A stretch of 41,605 bases of DNA from Acidobacteriota bacterium. Its GTDB lineage: Bacteria > Acidobacteriota > Vicinamibacteria > Vicinamibacterales > Vicinamibacteraceae. The translations under genes were made by a program, and so were the position numbers. Positions 1 to 9,111 of this stretch are shown here, one piece after another. The stretch's first letter is position 1. Every line of letters begins with the position of its first letter. Where the stretch lies: positions 1 through 41,605 of the forward strand of contig JAEZCY010000192.1 of the NCBI GenBank assembly GCA_023429845.1, read 5' to 3'. The notes beneath the pieces are model-generated. The model ran no database searches, was not told the origin of the DNA, and was given only the letters and a program-made list of their open reading frames with translations.

Positions 1-109
1 CGGCGATTCCGCGAGTCTCTGCAGGCGGCTATACTGCCGATGCGCACACGAGATCCGCGCCGGCGCACGGGCCACATCGAACCGACACGGCTCAAGTGGT
101 AAGTGAGAC

Positions 110-3100
110 ATGACGTCACGACGCAGGCGGCCGACCGCCAGACTCGACGATCGCAGCTGTCTGGCTGGTGGCGGCGAACTCGGCGCGCTCATGCGCGCGT
201 TCGACTGGACGCGCACGCCGCTCGGTCCACCCGAGCAGTGGCCGGTCGGGCTGAAGACCGCGGTGCGCATCATGCTCACGTCGCGGCAGGCGATGTGGAT
301 CGGGTGGGGGCCGGAACTCACCTATCTCTACAACGACGCCTACAGGAGCATCATCGGCGGCAAGCACCCCGCGGCGCTCGGGCAGCCGACGCAGGTGGTC
401 TGGGGCGAGATCTGGAACGACATCGCCCCGATGCTGGCCACGGCGCTGCAGGGCGACCACGGCACGTACGTCGAAGCGCAGCTCCTGATCATGGAGCGCA
501 ACGGCTATCCGGAAGAGACCTACTACACGTTTTCGTACAGCCCGATTCCGGACAACGAGGGCGGCACCGGCGGGATCATCTGCGCCAACACGGACGACAC
601 CGAGCGTGTCGTCCGGGAGCGGCAACTGGCGCTGCTGCGGCAGCTCGCCGCCGCGGCCGCCGAGGCTCGCACCGTGGAGCAGGCATGCGAGCGCGCCGGC
701 GTGGCACTGGCGACCGCTGGCCACGATCTGCCGTTTGCGCTGATCTACCTGCTCGATGCCTCGACGCACCGGTTGTCGCTCGCCGCCGCCGCCGGCATCA
801 CATCCGGGCACCCGGGCGCGCCGACAGAGGTGTCTGCCGACGCGATGGCGCCCTGGCCATTCGCCGCGGCGCTTCACGAACGGGCCACACAGGTCGTCGG
901 GCGACTCGCGCACACCGTCGGGGCGCTCGGCACGGGTGCATGGGACCGACCGCCGCAGCAGGCGCTGGTCGTGCCGCTCGGCGGCCGCGGGCACGAGAGA
1001 CCGGGCGGATTGCTCGTGCTCGGCCTCAACCCGTATCGCCTGTTCGACGACGCCTACGGCGGCTTTGCCGACCTCGTCGCGGCGCAGGTCGCGTCAGGAC
1101 TGGCCAACGCATCGGCGTACGAAGACGAACGGCGCCGTGCCGACATGCTCGCCGAGCTCGATCGCGCGAAGACCGCGTTCTTCTCCAACGTCAGTCACGA
1201 GCTCCGCACGCCGCTGACGCTGATGCTGGGTCCGGTCGAGGACATCCTTGCCAAGCCGCACGCCCTCGCGTCCGACGACGATCGCGAGCTGCTGCAGGTG
1301 GTGCACCGCAACGGGCTGCGCCTCGGCAAGCTGGTGAACAACCTGCTGGACTTCTCCCGCATCGAGGCCGGACGCGTCCAGGCCAACTACGAGGCCACCG
1401 ATCTCGGTGCGCTCACGTCCGACATCGTCAGCGTCTTCCGCTCCGCCGTCGAGCGTGCCGGCCTCCGCCTCACCATCGACTGTCCCACGCTGCCCGACGA
1501 CGTGCACGTGGATCGCGAGATGTGGGAGAAGGTCGTGCTGAATCTCGTCTCGAACGCCTTGAAGTTCACGTTCGACGGCGAGATCGCGGTGCGGCTGCGC
1601 TGCCGGGGCGATCAGGTGACGCTGTCGGTCTCCGACACGGGCACCGGCATCCCACCCGGGGAACTGCCGCATCTCTTCGAGCGTTTCCATCGCATCCGTG
1701 GCGCGCGCGCCAGGACGCAGGAGGGCACGGGCATCGGCCTGGCGCTCATCCAGGAGCTCGTGCGCCTGCACGGCGGGACCATCACGGTGGAGAGCGAGCT
1801 CGGCAGGGGCACGACGTTCGTCGTGACGCTGCGCACGGGCACGGCGCACCTGCCTGCCGAGTGGGTCAGCAGCACGCCGTCGCTGGCGAAAACGTCAGTG
1901 CGTGCCGACGCCTACGTGAACGAAGCGATCGGCTGGTGCGGCGAGGCCACCGCGGCCGCCGAGGGCGGCGCGGTGCCGTCGGCCGACGCCGGCCGCATCC
2001 TGCTCGCCGACGACAACGGCGACATGCGCAACTACGTGGCGCGACTGCTCGGCGAGCGGTGGACGGTGGAGGCGGTTGCGGACGGCGAGGCGGCGCGCGA
2101 GGCGGCCCGCCGTCGAGCGCCGGAACTCGTCGTCGCCGACGTGATGATGCCCGGCCGTGACGGCTTCGCGCTGATCGATGCGCTGCGCGATCACGAAGCG
2201 ACGAGGCACGTCCCGGTGATGCTGCTGTCGGCGCGGGCCGGGCAGGAGGCGACGCTCGAGGGCCTCGCGGCCGGCGCCGCCGACTACGTCGTCAAGCCGT
2301 TCACCGCCCGGGACCTGCTGGCGCGCGTCGAGGCGCAGCTCGCGCGGGCTCGCGAGCGGGCTGCCCGCGACGAGCAGCGGCTGCATCTGTACGCCCTGCT
2401 GATGCAGGCGCCGACGGCCATCACGCTGCTGCGCGGAGCCGACCACGTCATCGAACTCGCAAATGCGCTCGTCTGCGCCATGTGGGGACGCCGCCAGGAG
2501 GACGTGATCGGCAGGCCGCTGTTCGAGGCGCTACCGGAGTTGCGCGGACAGGGCGTGCAGGAGGTGCTCGACGGTGTGCTGGCGACGGGCGTCTCCCACG
2601 CCGACAGGGAGCTGCCCGTCCGGCTCGATCGCCATGGGGACGGGACGCTCGAGACGGCGTATTTCGATTTCGTGTACACGCCATTCAGGGGCCGCGACGG
2701 CGCGGTCGAAGGCGTCTTCATCGTGGCCTCGGAGGTCACCGAGCAGATCCGGGCGCGCCGGCAGATCGAGCACGCCTACGACGAAGCGGATCGCGCGAAC
2801 CGCGTGAAGGACGAGTTCCTGGCAACCTTGTCGCACGAACTGCGCACGCCGCTGAACGCGATCCTCGGATGGGCCCGCATCCTGCGCGGCGGGGATCTGC
2901 AGCCCGAGGTCCAGCAGCGCGCCTTCGAATCCGTCGAACGCAACGCCACGGCGCAGGCACAGCTTGTCGAGGACCTGCTCGACGTGTCGCGCATCATCTC
3001 GGGCAAGCTGACGATCAAGACGGACATCGTGGACCTGTCGTCCGTGCTGTCGACCGCCGTGGACGCCGTCCGCCCCGGCGCGGCTGCCAAGCGCCTGCGG

Positions 3101-3943
3101 GTGTTCGTCGATCTCGAGCCCCATGTGCCGGTTCTCGTCAGCGGCGACGCGGATCGATTGCAGCAGGTCGTCTGGAACCTGCTGTCCAATGCCGTGAAGT
3201 TCACGCCGGGCGGCGGCCGGATCGATGTGGCGCTCCGATGCTCGGACTCGGGGGCAGAACTCGTCGTCGCCGATTCGGGCCAGGGCATCGAGCCCGCGTT
3301 CCTGCCGTATGTGTTCGAACGGTTCCGTCAGGCCGACAGCTCCGCGTCGCGTCAGCACGGCGGTCTCGGTCTTGGCCTCGCCATCGTCCGGCATCTGGTC
3401 GAGGCGCATGGCGGTTCGGTGGCCGTCGAGAGCCGGGGCGCCAGGCAGGGCGCGACGTTCACCATCCGCCTCCCGATGTGCGCGATCGCAGAGAGACCGT
3501 CCGGGGTGCGCCTCGCAACGTCGGAGCGGGCAGAGGCTGCACAACTCACCGGCGCGTCCGCGCTCGTCGTCGACGATCAGGTCGACGCGCGCGAGCTGAT
3601 GCGGTACGTGCTCGCCAGCCGGGGTGTCTCGGTAACGACCGCGGCATCGGCCACGGAGGCCCTGGAGCACTTCGGCCGTCAGCCATTCGACCTGCTGATC
3701 GCCGACATCGGCATGCCGGCGCAGGACGGCTACTCGCTGATTCGCGCCATCCGTGGCTTGCCCGAGCGCGCGGGCGGTCCTGTCCATGCCGTCGCGGTCA
3801 CCGCGTACGCCAGCGCCAGGGAGCGTGCGATGGCGCTCGAGGCCGGGTTCGACGCGCACCTGCCCAAGCCGGTGGAACCAGAGCGCCTGGTTGCGATAGT
3901 CTCGGCGGCGCTGCAGGCTGGCGCCGCCCGGCGCGCGCCGTGA
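110..3943 (+). CDS. Hybrid histidine kinase with two kinase-receiver modules
   Basis: This is a soluble two-component phosphorelay protein of 1277 residues, with no signal peptide or membrane helix visible. Approximate domain order: PAS-like sensor (10-150), GAF-like sensor (175-345), HisKA with H-box SHELRTPLT (phospho-His about H363), HATPase_c (480-590), receiver 1 (632-745; acidic pair D634/D635, phospho-Asp D677, Lys K729), PAS (760-885), second HisKA with SHELRTPLN (H909), second HATPase_c (1020-1130), receiver 2 (1150-1265; D1155/D1156, D1199, K1253). All phosphotransfer residues are present in both modules, so both look active. No output domain and no HPt is present; phosphate probably passes to a separate HPt or response regulator outside the window. 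ATG 110 was chosen because the PAS similarity begins shortly after it; the ribosome binding site is weak. Its ligand cannot be deduced. Confidence 0.93.
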   Translation: MTSRRRRPTARLDDRSCLAGGGELGALMRAFDWTRTPLGPPEQWPVGLKTAVRIMLTSRQAMWIGWGPELTYLYNDAYRSIIGGKHPAALGQPTQVVWGEIWNDIAPMLATALQGDHGTYVEAQLLIMERNGYPEETYYTFSYSPIPDNEGGTGGIICANTDDTERVVRERQLALLRQLAAAAAEARTVEQACERAGVALATAGHDLPFALIYLLDASTHRLSLAAAAGITSGHPGAPTEVSADAMAPWPFAAALHERATQVVGRLAHTVGALGTGAWDRPPQQALVVPLGGRGHERPGGLLVLGLNPYRLFDDAYGGFADLVAAQVASGLANASAYEDERRRADMLAELDRAKTAFFSNVSHELRTPLTLMLGPVEDILAKPHALASDDDRELLQVVHRNGLRLGKLVNNLLDFSRIEAGRVQANYEATDLGALTSDIVSVFRSAVERAGLRLTIDCPTLPDDVHVDREMWEKVVLNLVSNALKFTFDGEIAVRLRCRGDQVTLSVSDTGTGIPPGELPHLFERFHRIRGARARTQEGTGIGLALIQELVRLHGGTITVESELGRGTTFVVTLRTGTAHLPAEWVSSTPSLAKTSVRADAYVNEAIGWCGEATAAAEGGAVPSADAGRILLADDNGDMRNYVARLLGERWTVEAVADGEAAREAARRRAPELVVADVMMPGRDGFALIDALRDHEATRHVPVMLLSARAGQEATLEGLAAGAADYVVKPFTARDLLARVEAQLARARERAARDEQRLHLYALLMQAPTAITLLRGADHVIELANALVCAMWGRRQEDVIGRPLFEALPELRGQGVQEVLDGVLATGVSHADRELPVRLDRHGDGTLETAYFDFVYTPFRGRDGAVEGVFIVASEVTEQIRARRQIEHAYDEADRANRVKDEFLATLSHELRTPLNAILGWARILRGGDLQPEVQQRAFESVERNATAQAQLVEDLLDVSRIISGKLTIKTDIVDLSSVLSTAVDAVRPGAAAKRLRVFVDLEPHVPVLVSGDADRLQQVVWNLLSNAVKFTPGGGRIDVALRCSDSGAELVVADSGQGIEPAFLPYVFERFRQADSSASRQHGGLGLGLAIVRHLVEAHGGSVAVESRGARQGATFTIRLPMCAIAERPSGVRLATSERAEAAQLTGASALVVDDQVDARELMRYVLASRGVSVTTAASATEALEHFGRQPFDLLIADIGMPAQDGYSLIRAIRGLPERAGGPVHAVAVTAYASARERAMALEAGFDAHLPKPVEPERLVAIVSAALQAGAARRAP

Positions 3944-4042
3944 GCCGGCCCCGGCTGTCGAAATCGCGGCCCTTCGCCCGTCATCGTCAGGAGAGGGGAC
4001 ATGCCGTCCCTCCGGATGTTCGGGAGAAGGAGCCTCGACACG

Positions 4043-4417
4043 ATGAATGCCGTGCTGTGGATTGTCCAGATTGCGCTCGCGCTGCTCCACCTGTCGGGAG
4101 GGGCCTACAAGACGTTCATGTTCGGCGAGCTGGCCGCCGCCATGCCCGTGCTGTCGCGCACCGGGTGGGCTGCGCTCGGCGTCTTCGAGATGGCGTGCGC
4201 GGTGCTGCTCGTGGCGCCGGCCGCTGGCAGGTGGATGCCGGTGCTGACCCCGCTCGCTGCGGCAGCGCTGGTCCTGGAAGCCATCGTGCTGTCGGCGTTG
4301 TACGCGCGATACTCGCTGGCCGTGACCGTCACCAACCCGCTGATGTGGGCCATGGTCCTGGGCGTGATGGCTGCCCTCGTCGCGTATGGCCGCGGCGTCG
4401 CCCGGCCGATCGTCTGA
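4043..4417 (+). CDS. DoxX-like small membrane protein
   Basis: A 124-residue protein with four hydrophobic segments filling most of its length and the small-loop pattern of the DoxX/DoxX-like family. It would sit in the inner membrane. Its biochemical role is unknown; DoxX-like proteins have been linked to redox or thiol stress. The start used is ATG 4043, preceded by AAGGAG ten bases upstream and giving the family-typical short N terminus. An upstream in-frame ATG at 4001 has an equally good AGGAG seven bases away and would add 14 polar residues, so the start is uncertain. The gene lies just ahead of the YCII and ECF sigma genes in the same direction and is probably co-transcribed with them. 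Confidence 0.8.
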   Translation: MNAVLWIVQIALALLHLSGGAYKTFMFGELAAAMPVLSRTGWAALGVFEMACAVLLVAPAAGRWMPVLTPLAAAALVLEAIVLSALYARYSLAVTVTNPLMWAMVLGVMAALVAYGRGVARPIV

Positions 4418-4469
4418 CGCTGGCGCGTCGTGCCGTCGGCCGAGACGCACCAGCAACCGGAGATCACTC

Positions 4470-4853
4470 GTGCGATACATGTTGCTCATACACCACGACG
4501 AGGACGCCCTCAATCGCGCGCCCAGGGAGCAGCTCTGGGCCGAGTACGCGGCGTTCAACAAGGCGCTGGCGAAGGCCGGCGAAGGCTTCGCACCGGGCGA
4601 GCGGCTGGAGTCGAGCACCGCAGCCACCACGGTGAGGGTTCGCGACGGCGAGAGCAAGGTCATCGACGGACCGTACGCCGACACGAAGGAGCAGTTCGCC
4701 GGTTACTTCACGGTGGACGTGCAGGACCTGGACGAGGCGATCACGTGGGCTCGCCGCTGCCCCAGCGCGAAGTATGGCGCCATCGAGATCCGCCCGTTCA
4801 CCGAGCCCGGGCGATGGTCGTCGGCGTGGGCGTCGCAGGGGGACGGCCGGTAG
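4470..4853 (+). CDS. YCII/DGPF-domain protein, ECF42 partner
   Basis: A 127-residue protein of the YCII-related (DGPF) family: an N-terminal MLLIHHDE strand, then the signature segment DGPYADTKEQ at about residues 69-78, followed by GYF. YCII domains form a ferredoxin-like barrel and some have enzyme-like active sites, but the function of the DGPF proteins is unproven. The GTG start at 4470 has GGAG seven bases upstream. Starts further upstream in the frame would add sequence unlike the family. It ends nine bases before the sigma factor gene. Pairing of DGPF proteins with ECF42 sigma factors is an established genomic association, so this gene is probably a regulon member or regulator of the sigma factor next door. 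Confidence 0.88.
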   Translation: MRYMLLIHHDEDALNRAPREQLWAEYAAFNKALAKAGEGFAPGERLESSTAATTVRVRDGESKVIDGPYADTKEQFAGYFTVDVQDLDEAITWARRCPSAKYGAIEIRPFTEPGRWSSAWASQGDGR

Positions 4854-4862
4854 CAGGCCACC

Positions 4863-6134
4863 GTGACCGCCCCGGATGACGCAGCTTCGGCAGCCGATGG
4901 CGTCGCGTTGGCGCACAAGGCTGCTGAACGGGCGGCGCGAGAGAGCTACGGACGTCTCCTCGCGTTCCTCGCCGTGCGCACACGCGACGTCGCCGGCGCG
5001 GAGGACGCGCTTGCCGCCGCGTTCGCGTCGGGACTGCGGACGTGGCCCGCCAGCGGCGTTCCGCGCAATCCCGAGGCGTGGCTGCTGACTGCCGCGCGGC
5101 GTCGGCAGATCGACGCGGCACGCCGCCGCCAGACCGAAGCGCTGGGGGAGGAGCACCTGCAGCGCATGGCCGACGAGATCGAGCGCGCGTGGCAGGCGCC
5201 GGAGGCGATCCGCGACCGCCGGCTCGCGCTCATGTTTGCGTGTGCGCATCCAGCGATCGATGCCGCCGTGCGCACGCCGTTGATCCTCCAGGCCATCCTC
5301 GGTCTCACTGCGGATGCCATCGCGGCGGCGTTCCTGGTGCCGCCGGCGACGATGGGGCAGCGCCTCGTCCGCGCCAAGACACGCATCCGTCAGGCAGGCA
5401 TCCCGTTACGCGTTCCTGACCGCGACGAGTGGCCGGCGCGTCTCGACGCCGTGCTCGAGGCGATCTATGCCGCGTACTCGAACGCCTGGGCGTCGACCGG
5501 CGAAGGCGGAGGGTCGCCCCTGGCTGAGGAGGCGATCTGGCTCGGTCGGCTCGTCGTCTCGCTGCTGCCCGACGAGCCGGAGGCCAAGGGCATGCTCGCG
5601 CTGATGCTCTACGCCGAGGCCCGGCGTGACGCTCGCCGCGACGCCTCGGGCATCTACGTGCCCTTGTCGGCGCAGGACGTGTCGCTCTGGAACGAGCCGC
5701 AGATCCGGGAGGCGGAAGCGTTGTTGCACGAGGCCAACGCCGCCGGTCCGAGCGGCCGCTATCAGATCGAAGCGGCCATCCAGTCTGCGCATGTCGCGCG
5801 CCGCCTGTCGGGGCGTGACACGCGCCGGGCCATCCTCGCGCTCTACGACCATCTGTTCGCCCGTATCCGTTCGCCTGTGGTGGCGCTCAACCGGCTGGCC
5901 GCACGCGCTGCCGTCGACGGCGCAGCGTCGGCCCTCGGCGGGATGACGGAGCTCGCATCCGACAAGCGGATGCTCGCCTATCAGCCGTACTGGGCGGTGC
6001 GCGCGCAACTCCTCGGGGATGCCGGTCAGCACGATGAGGCCTACGAGGCATTCACCGTCGCGATCGGACTCTCGACCGACGATGCGGTGAGGCGGTATCT
6101 CGAGGCTCGACGCGCGAACGTGGTGCGCAGATGA
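4863..6134 (+). CDS. ECF sigma factor with long C-terminal extension (ECF42-like)
   Basis: A 423-residue RNA polymerase sigma factor. Sigma-70 region 2 lies at about residues 20-95 (RNPEAWLLTAARRR is its recognisable end) and region 4 at about 120-175. A roughly 240-residue helical extension (DUF6596/TPR-like) follows. This architecture and length match the ECF42 group, whose members lack an ordinary membrane anti-sigma factor and carry a regulatory C-terminal extension. No anti-sigma gene is present here, which agrees. The start is GTG 4863, nine bases after the YCII stop, with a weak ribosome binding site, so translational coupling is likely. The target promoter is unknown, and no typical AAC-containing -35 element was recognised upstream. 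Confidence 0.9.
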   Translation: MTAPDDAASAADGVALAHKAAERAARESYGRLLAFLAVRTRDVAGAEDALAAAFASGLRTWPASGVPRNPEAWLLTAARRRQIDAARRRQTEALGEEHLQRMADEIERAWQAPEAIRDRRLALMFACAHPAIDAAVRTPLILQAILGLTADAIAAAFLVPPATMGQRLVRAKTRIRQAGIPLRVPDRDEWPARLDAVLEAIYAAYSNAWASTGEGGGSPLAEEAIWLGRLVVSLLPDEPEAKGMLALMLYAEARRDARRDASGIYVPLSAQDVSLWNEPQIREAEALLHEANAAGPSGRYQIEAAIQSAHVARRLSGRDTRRAILALYDHLFARIRSPVVALNRLAARAAVDGAASALGGMTELASDKRMLAYQPYWAVRAQLLGDAGQHDEAYEAFTVAIGLSTDDAVRRYLEARRANVVRR

Positions 6135-6225
6135 CCTCCGCGACGTGGACGGCGATGGCCATGGGCCGAGGCGCGTTCGACCGGCGCCGTCGCAGCGGCA
6201 CCCTGCGCGCTGGAGATGGCGAGCA

Positions 6226-7149
6226 ATGAGACGACTCAGCCGCCTGCGTCCGATGGCCTTCGCGCTTGCGCTGCTGCTCACGCCATCGGCTCTCGGCCAC
6301 GCGCAACAGGCACAGAATCCGTCGCCGATGTCCGACAGCACGCGTCCGCACCCCCGCCGCGCGGAATCGCGGCCGGAGGGCATGCGGGCGACGCTGTCCC
6401 TCGGCGAGCTCTTCGTGCCCTCCGATGCGGCCCGGCGACGACGAACGACGATGCCGCTCGTCGTGCACTTTCACGGTGCGTCGTGGCTCGTCGAGCAGCA
6501 CGTGGCGCGCGTGGCGTCTCACGCAGCATTGGTGACCGTGAACCTCGGGGCCGGCTCGGCGCGCTACGCCGCGCCGTTTGCCGGGCAGGCCGGGTTCGCC
6601 GCGCTGCTGGACGAGGCGGCCGACGCGACCGCCCGCCTCGTTGGGCGGCGCCTCACCTGGTCTGGCGTCACGTTGACCTCGTGGAGCGCCGGGTATGGCG
6701 CGGTGCGGGCCATCCTCGCGCAGCCCGAGCACGTCGCACTGGTCACCGGCGTCGTGCTGCTCGACAGCCTGCACGCCTCCTACGCGATCGAGGGCGACCC
6801 GTCGGCGCCGCGATCGAAGGATCCGCCTGTCAGGAGCGAGGACCTCGAGGTGTTCACCCGACTGGCCGCCGACGCGGCGGCGGGTCGTCTTCGGTTCTGG
6901 GTCACGCACTCGGAGGTGTATCCCGGGACGTACGCGAGCACCACCGACACCGCGGACGCGCTCCTTGCATCGCTGGACATGCGGCGCCGCCCCGTGTTGA
7001 AGCGCGGTCCGCTCGGCATGCAGCAGCTCAGTGAGGGCGGCCGTGGGGGCTTGCGGGTGCTTGGCTTCGCTGGGAACTCGGCGGCCGATCACGTGGACCA
7101 CCTGTACGCGCTCGGCGAGTGGCTGCGGCGCTGGAAGGTGGTGCGGTGA
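6226..7149 (+). CDS. Secreted alpha/beta-hydrolase-like protein
   Basis: A 307-residue exported protein. It has an N-terminal signal peptide (RRLSRLRPMAFALALLLTP, cleavage near AHAQ/GHAQ) followed by a proline-rich linker. The LVVHFHG strand and HG oxyanion motif come next, then a nucleophile elbow in the variant form SWSAG, and a late DHVDHL segment that could supply the catalytic His. This is the alpha/beta-hydrolase order, but the family is not recognised and no substrate can be given. ATG 6226 is used because it has GGAG ten bases upstream and starts a good signal peptide. The open frame continues upstream to 6145 without a better start. It is probably separate from the sigma operon, 91 bases upstream. 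Confidence 0.72.
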   Translation: MRRLSRLRPMAFALALLLTPSALGHAQQAQNPSPMSDSTRPHPRRAESRPEGMRATLSLGELFVPSDAARRRRTTMPLVVHFHGASWLVEQHVARVASHAALVTVNLGAGSARYAAPFAGQAGFAALLDEAADATARLVGRRLTWSGVTLTSWSAGYGAVRAILAQPEHVALVTGVVLLDSLHASYAIEGDPSAPRSKDPPVRSEDLEVFTRLAADAAAGRLRFWVTHSEVYPGTYASTTDTADALLASLDMRRRPVLKRGPLGMQQLSEGGRGGLRVLGFAGNSAADHVDHLYALGEWLRRWKVVR

Positions 7150-7202
7150 AGGCCGCCGGCCTACGTCCCATCCGGTGCCGGCGACCGCGGTGCAGGCAGG
7201 GC

Positions 7203-7494
7203 CCAGGAGCGGTCCGCCTTCTTCGAGTACCGCCCAGAGCAGCCCCATCAAACGCAGCGTCCCGTCCGAAAACTGATCCTCGTTCTGCCAGGTGCCTGCG
7301 GCCGCCAGTGTTCGTAGCGCCCTCGCAAATGCGGCACGCCACGCGTGTCGCGGAACCGTTCCAGCTCTGACGTTGCGGCCGACAATGAACACGCGCTGCG
7401 ACAGCTCGACGTCGACCGAAGTGAAGTTGCGCCAGTTCTCGAGGCGCAGTCGCGTGAATCTGGGTGGGGTGTGATCGCGCCGACGCGTGCTCAT
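7203..7494 (-). pseudogene. Remnant of a RecF/SMC-like AAA ATPase gene
   Basis: Reading leftward from 7494, the first 40 residues (FTRLRLENWRNF, then a short strand ending VFIVGRN) match the N terminus of RecF/AAA_21-type ATPases up to the start of the Walker A loop. The GxxGxGK(S/T) loop itself and the long middle are missing. The frame then goes straight to the segment NEDQFSDGTLRLMGLLWA, which resembles the late signature-like part of the same family. Similarity ends at about residue 97, before the Walker B region. The coding potential left of 7203 is nonsense. The gene therefore seems to have lost an internal block and its 3' end, and no functional ATPase is expected. The 237 bases between 7494 and 7731 show no gene. 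Confidence 0.6.
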
Positions 7495-7730
7495 CGTGCC
7501 CTCATGTTGGCGTGAGTGGTCATTACGGCCCCAGCCGTTTCCCTTGCGCGGTCGTTTCTCGCCTGTGCCGCCGCAACTCGAGCCTGTGCAGCCTGAGGCG
7601 GCTGCTCTGCCAGTTCAGGGCTGTCGAAATCCATCGCACGGAGCGACAGCGGCGGCCGTCGCTGACATGCGATCGACATGCGCGTTTGCTGCGCGCATGT
7701 GTCCGGGATGGTCCCCAGCCTAGAACGTCC

Positions 7731-8918
7731 TCATCTCCCCTTGAACAGGTTCGGCAGCAGCCGCTCGTGCAGGAGCCATCGCCACGTCGCCCAGTCGTGC
7801 GCGCCGTTGCCGCCGATCGCGTAGTCGTGGCGGATGCCGTACTTCTCCAGAATCCGGTGGAACGCCACACTGCGGTTGTCCGGCTGGTTCTCGTGCGTGC
7901 CGAGGCCGACGAGCAGGTAGTCGACGCGTGAGTTCGTCGCCGGGTCCTTCAGGAACTCCGGCGTCGAGGTCTCCGACGCGGGATCGCCGGCGCTGAGGAT
8001 GCCGAACGAGGCGAAGAGGTCGAGCGCCTTGAAGCCGACCAGCTGCGCGTGGCGCCCGCCCATCGAGAGGCCGGCAATCGCTCTGTCGCGACGGTCGGGC
8101 CGCACGCGGTACAGCGACTCCACGAGCGGGATGATCTCGGTTCGCAGCTCGCGGTCGAACGTGACGAACGTCTTGTCGGCGTGCTGCGGATCGCTGCGAT
8201 GCACGACCTGGTTGTTCGGCATCGCGATGATCATCGGCACCGCACGCCGCTCGGCGATCAGGTTGTCGGCGATGAAGCCGGCGCGGCCGTCCAGCCACCA
8301 GCCCGATGCGATCTCGCCGCTGCCGCCCAGCAGGTACAGGACGGGGTACGTCCTGCTGCGGTCGTAGCCGGGCGGTGTGTACACGTAGAGTTCGCGTTCG
8401 CCGCCGGTGACCTTCGACGTGTAGACGTGCCGCGTGATCGAACCGTGCGGCACCGGCCGGGCGTCGTAGTATGCGGGCCCGTCGCCGTGCACGACGAGCA
8501 TGCTGTACGCGGGCTGGTTGCCGAGGTTGCCGAGCGTGTTGTTGGGGTCGACAACCGGAACACCGTCGATTACCAACTTGTAGACGTACATGTTCCGCGG
8601 GATCGGGCCGATCGTCAGGCTCCAGGTGCCGTCGGCAGCCCTGGTGAACGGCCACGTGGTCCCGGTGCGGCCCAGCGCCGCCGCGATGGTGCCGGCCGAC
8701 AGCTGCACGTCCTGCGCCTGTGGCGCCTTGACGCGGAACGTGACGCGCCGCGCTTCATCCACCTCTGGCGAGATCACGTTCGCGCCGAACGGCACCAGCG
8801 CGCCACCGGTGCGGTGGGGCGCCCAATCCAGGTTGATGTGCGCCTGCTGTGCCACGGCCGGTGCGGCGCAGCCAAGCGCGAGTACGAACGCGGTGAAGCG
8901 AGCGGTGAGGTTCATCAT
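7731..8918 (-). CDS. Secreted esterase of the enterochelin-esterase/CE1-like family
   Basis: A 395-residue exported protein. A signal peptide occupies residues 1-24 (ending AVAQQ). An immunoglobulin-like E-set/CBM48-type domain lies at about 45-145 (TFRVKAPQAQDVQL). A D-family esterase domain follows from about 160, containing YPVLYLLGG, the nucleophile elbow GLSMGG with Ser285, and a C-terminal GAHDW with His374 as the likely catalytic His. The architecture resembles feruloyl or acetyl-xylan esterases and enterochelin esterase (Fes-like), so it probably removes acyl groups from plant polysaccharides in the periplasm. A siderophore role is less likely because no siderophore genes are nearby. 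The start is ATG 8918; a second ATG follows immediately. Confidence 0.88.
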   Translation of the reverse strand: MMNLTARFTAFVLALGCAAPAVAQQAHINLDWAPHRTGGALVPFGANVISPEVDEARRVTFRVKAPQAQDVQLSAGTIAAALGRTGTTWPFTRAADGTWSLTIGPIPRNMYVYKLVIDGVPVVDPNNTLGNLGNQPAYSMLVVHGDGPAYYDARPVPHGSITRHVYTSKVTGGERELYVYTPPGYDRSRTYPVLYLLGGSGEIASGWWLDGRAGFIADNLIAERRAVPMIIAMPNNQVVHRSDPQHADKTFVTFDRELRTEIIPLVESLYRVRPDRRDRAIAGLSMGGRHAQLVGFKALDLFASFGILSAGDPASETSTPEFLKDPATNSRVDYLLVGLGTHENQPDNRSVAFHRILEKYGIRHDYAIGGNGAHDWATWRWLLHERLLPNLFKGR

Positions 8919-9111
8919 CGGGATTCCGGGGGGCGTCGGACGGCCGCAGTTTATCCCCCGTCGCGTCCCGTCGTGTCGATGTGCCTCCGGAGGCTGCCGC
9001 GCAGGGTGTACGACCTGTGTGTCGCCTGCGCTGCCATCGCGATGAGCACGACGAGGCTCGGGCTAGGATGGGTCGCATGACGGGACGACGATTTGTCGGG
9101 GGCCTGCGCAG

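Noticed and set aside
103..2160. Long open frame overlapping the hybrid kinase in another frame
   Set aside because: Arg/Ala/Gly-rich composition without domains; it is a shadow of the kinase caused by high third-position GC.
4001..4042. Upstream start for the DoxX-like gene
   Set aside because: It has a good ribosome binding site but adds a polar leader unlike the family; kept only as an alternative.
2482..4635. Two 717-residue open frames, one on each strand (2482-4635 + and 2531-4684 -)
   Set aside because: Both cross real gene boundaries (kinase, DoxX, YCII) and have no recognisable motif.
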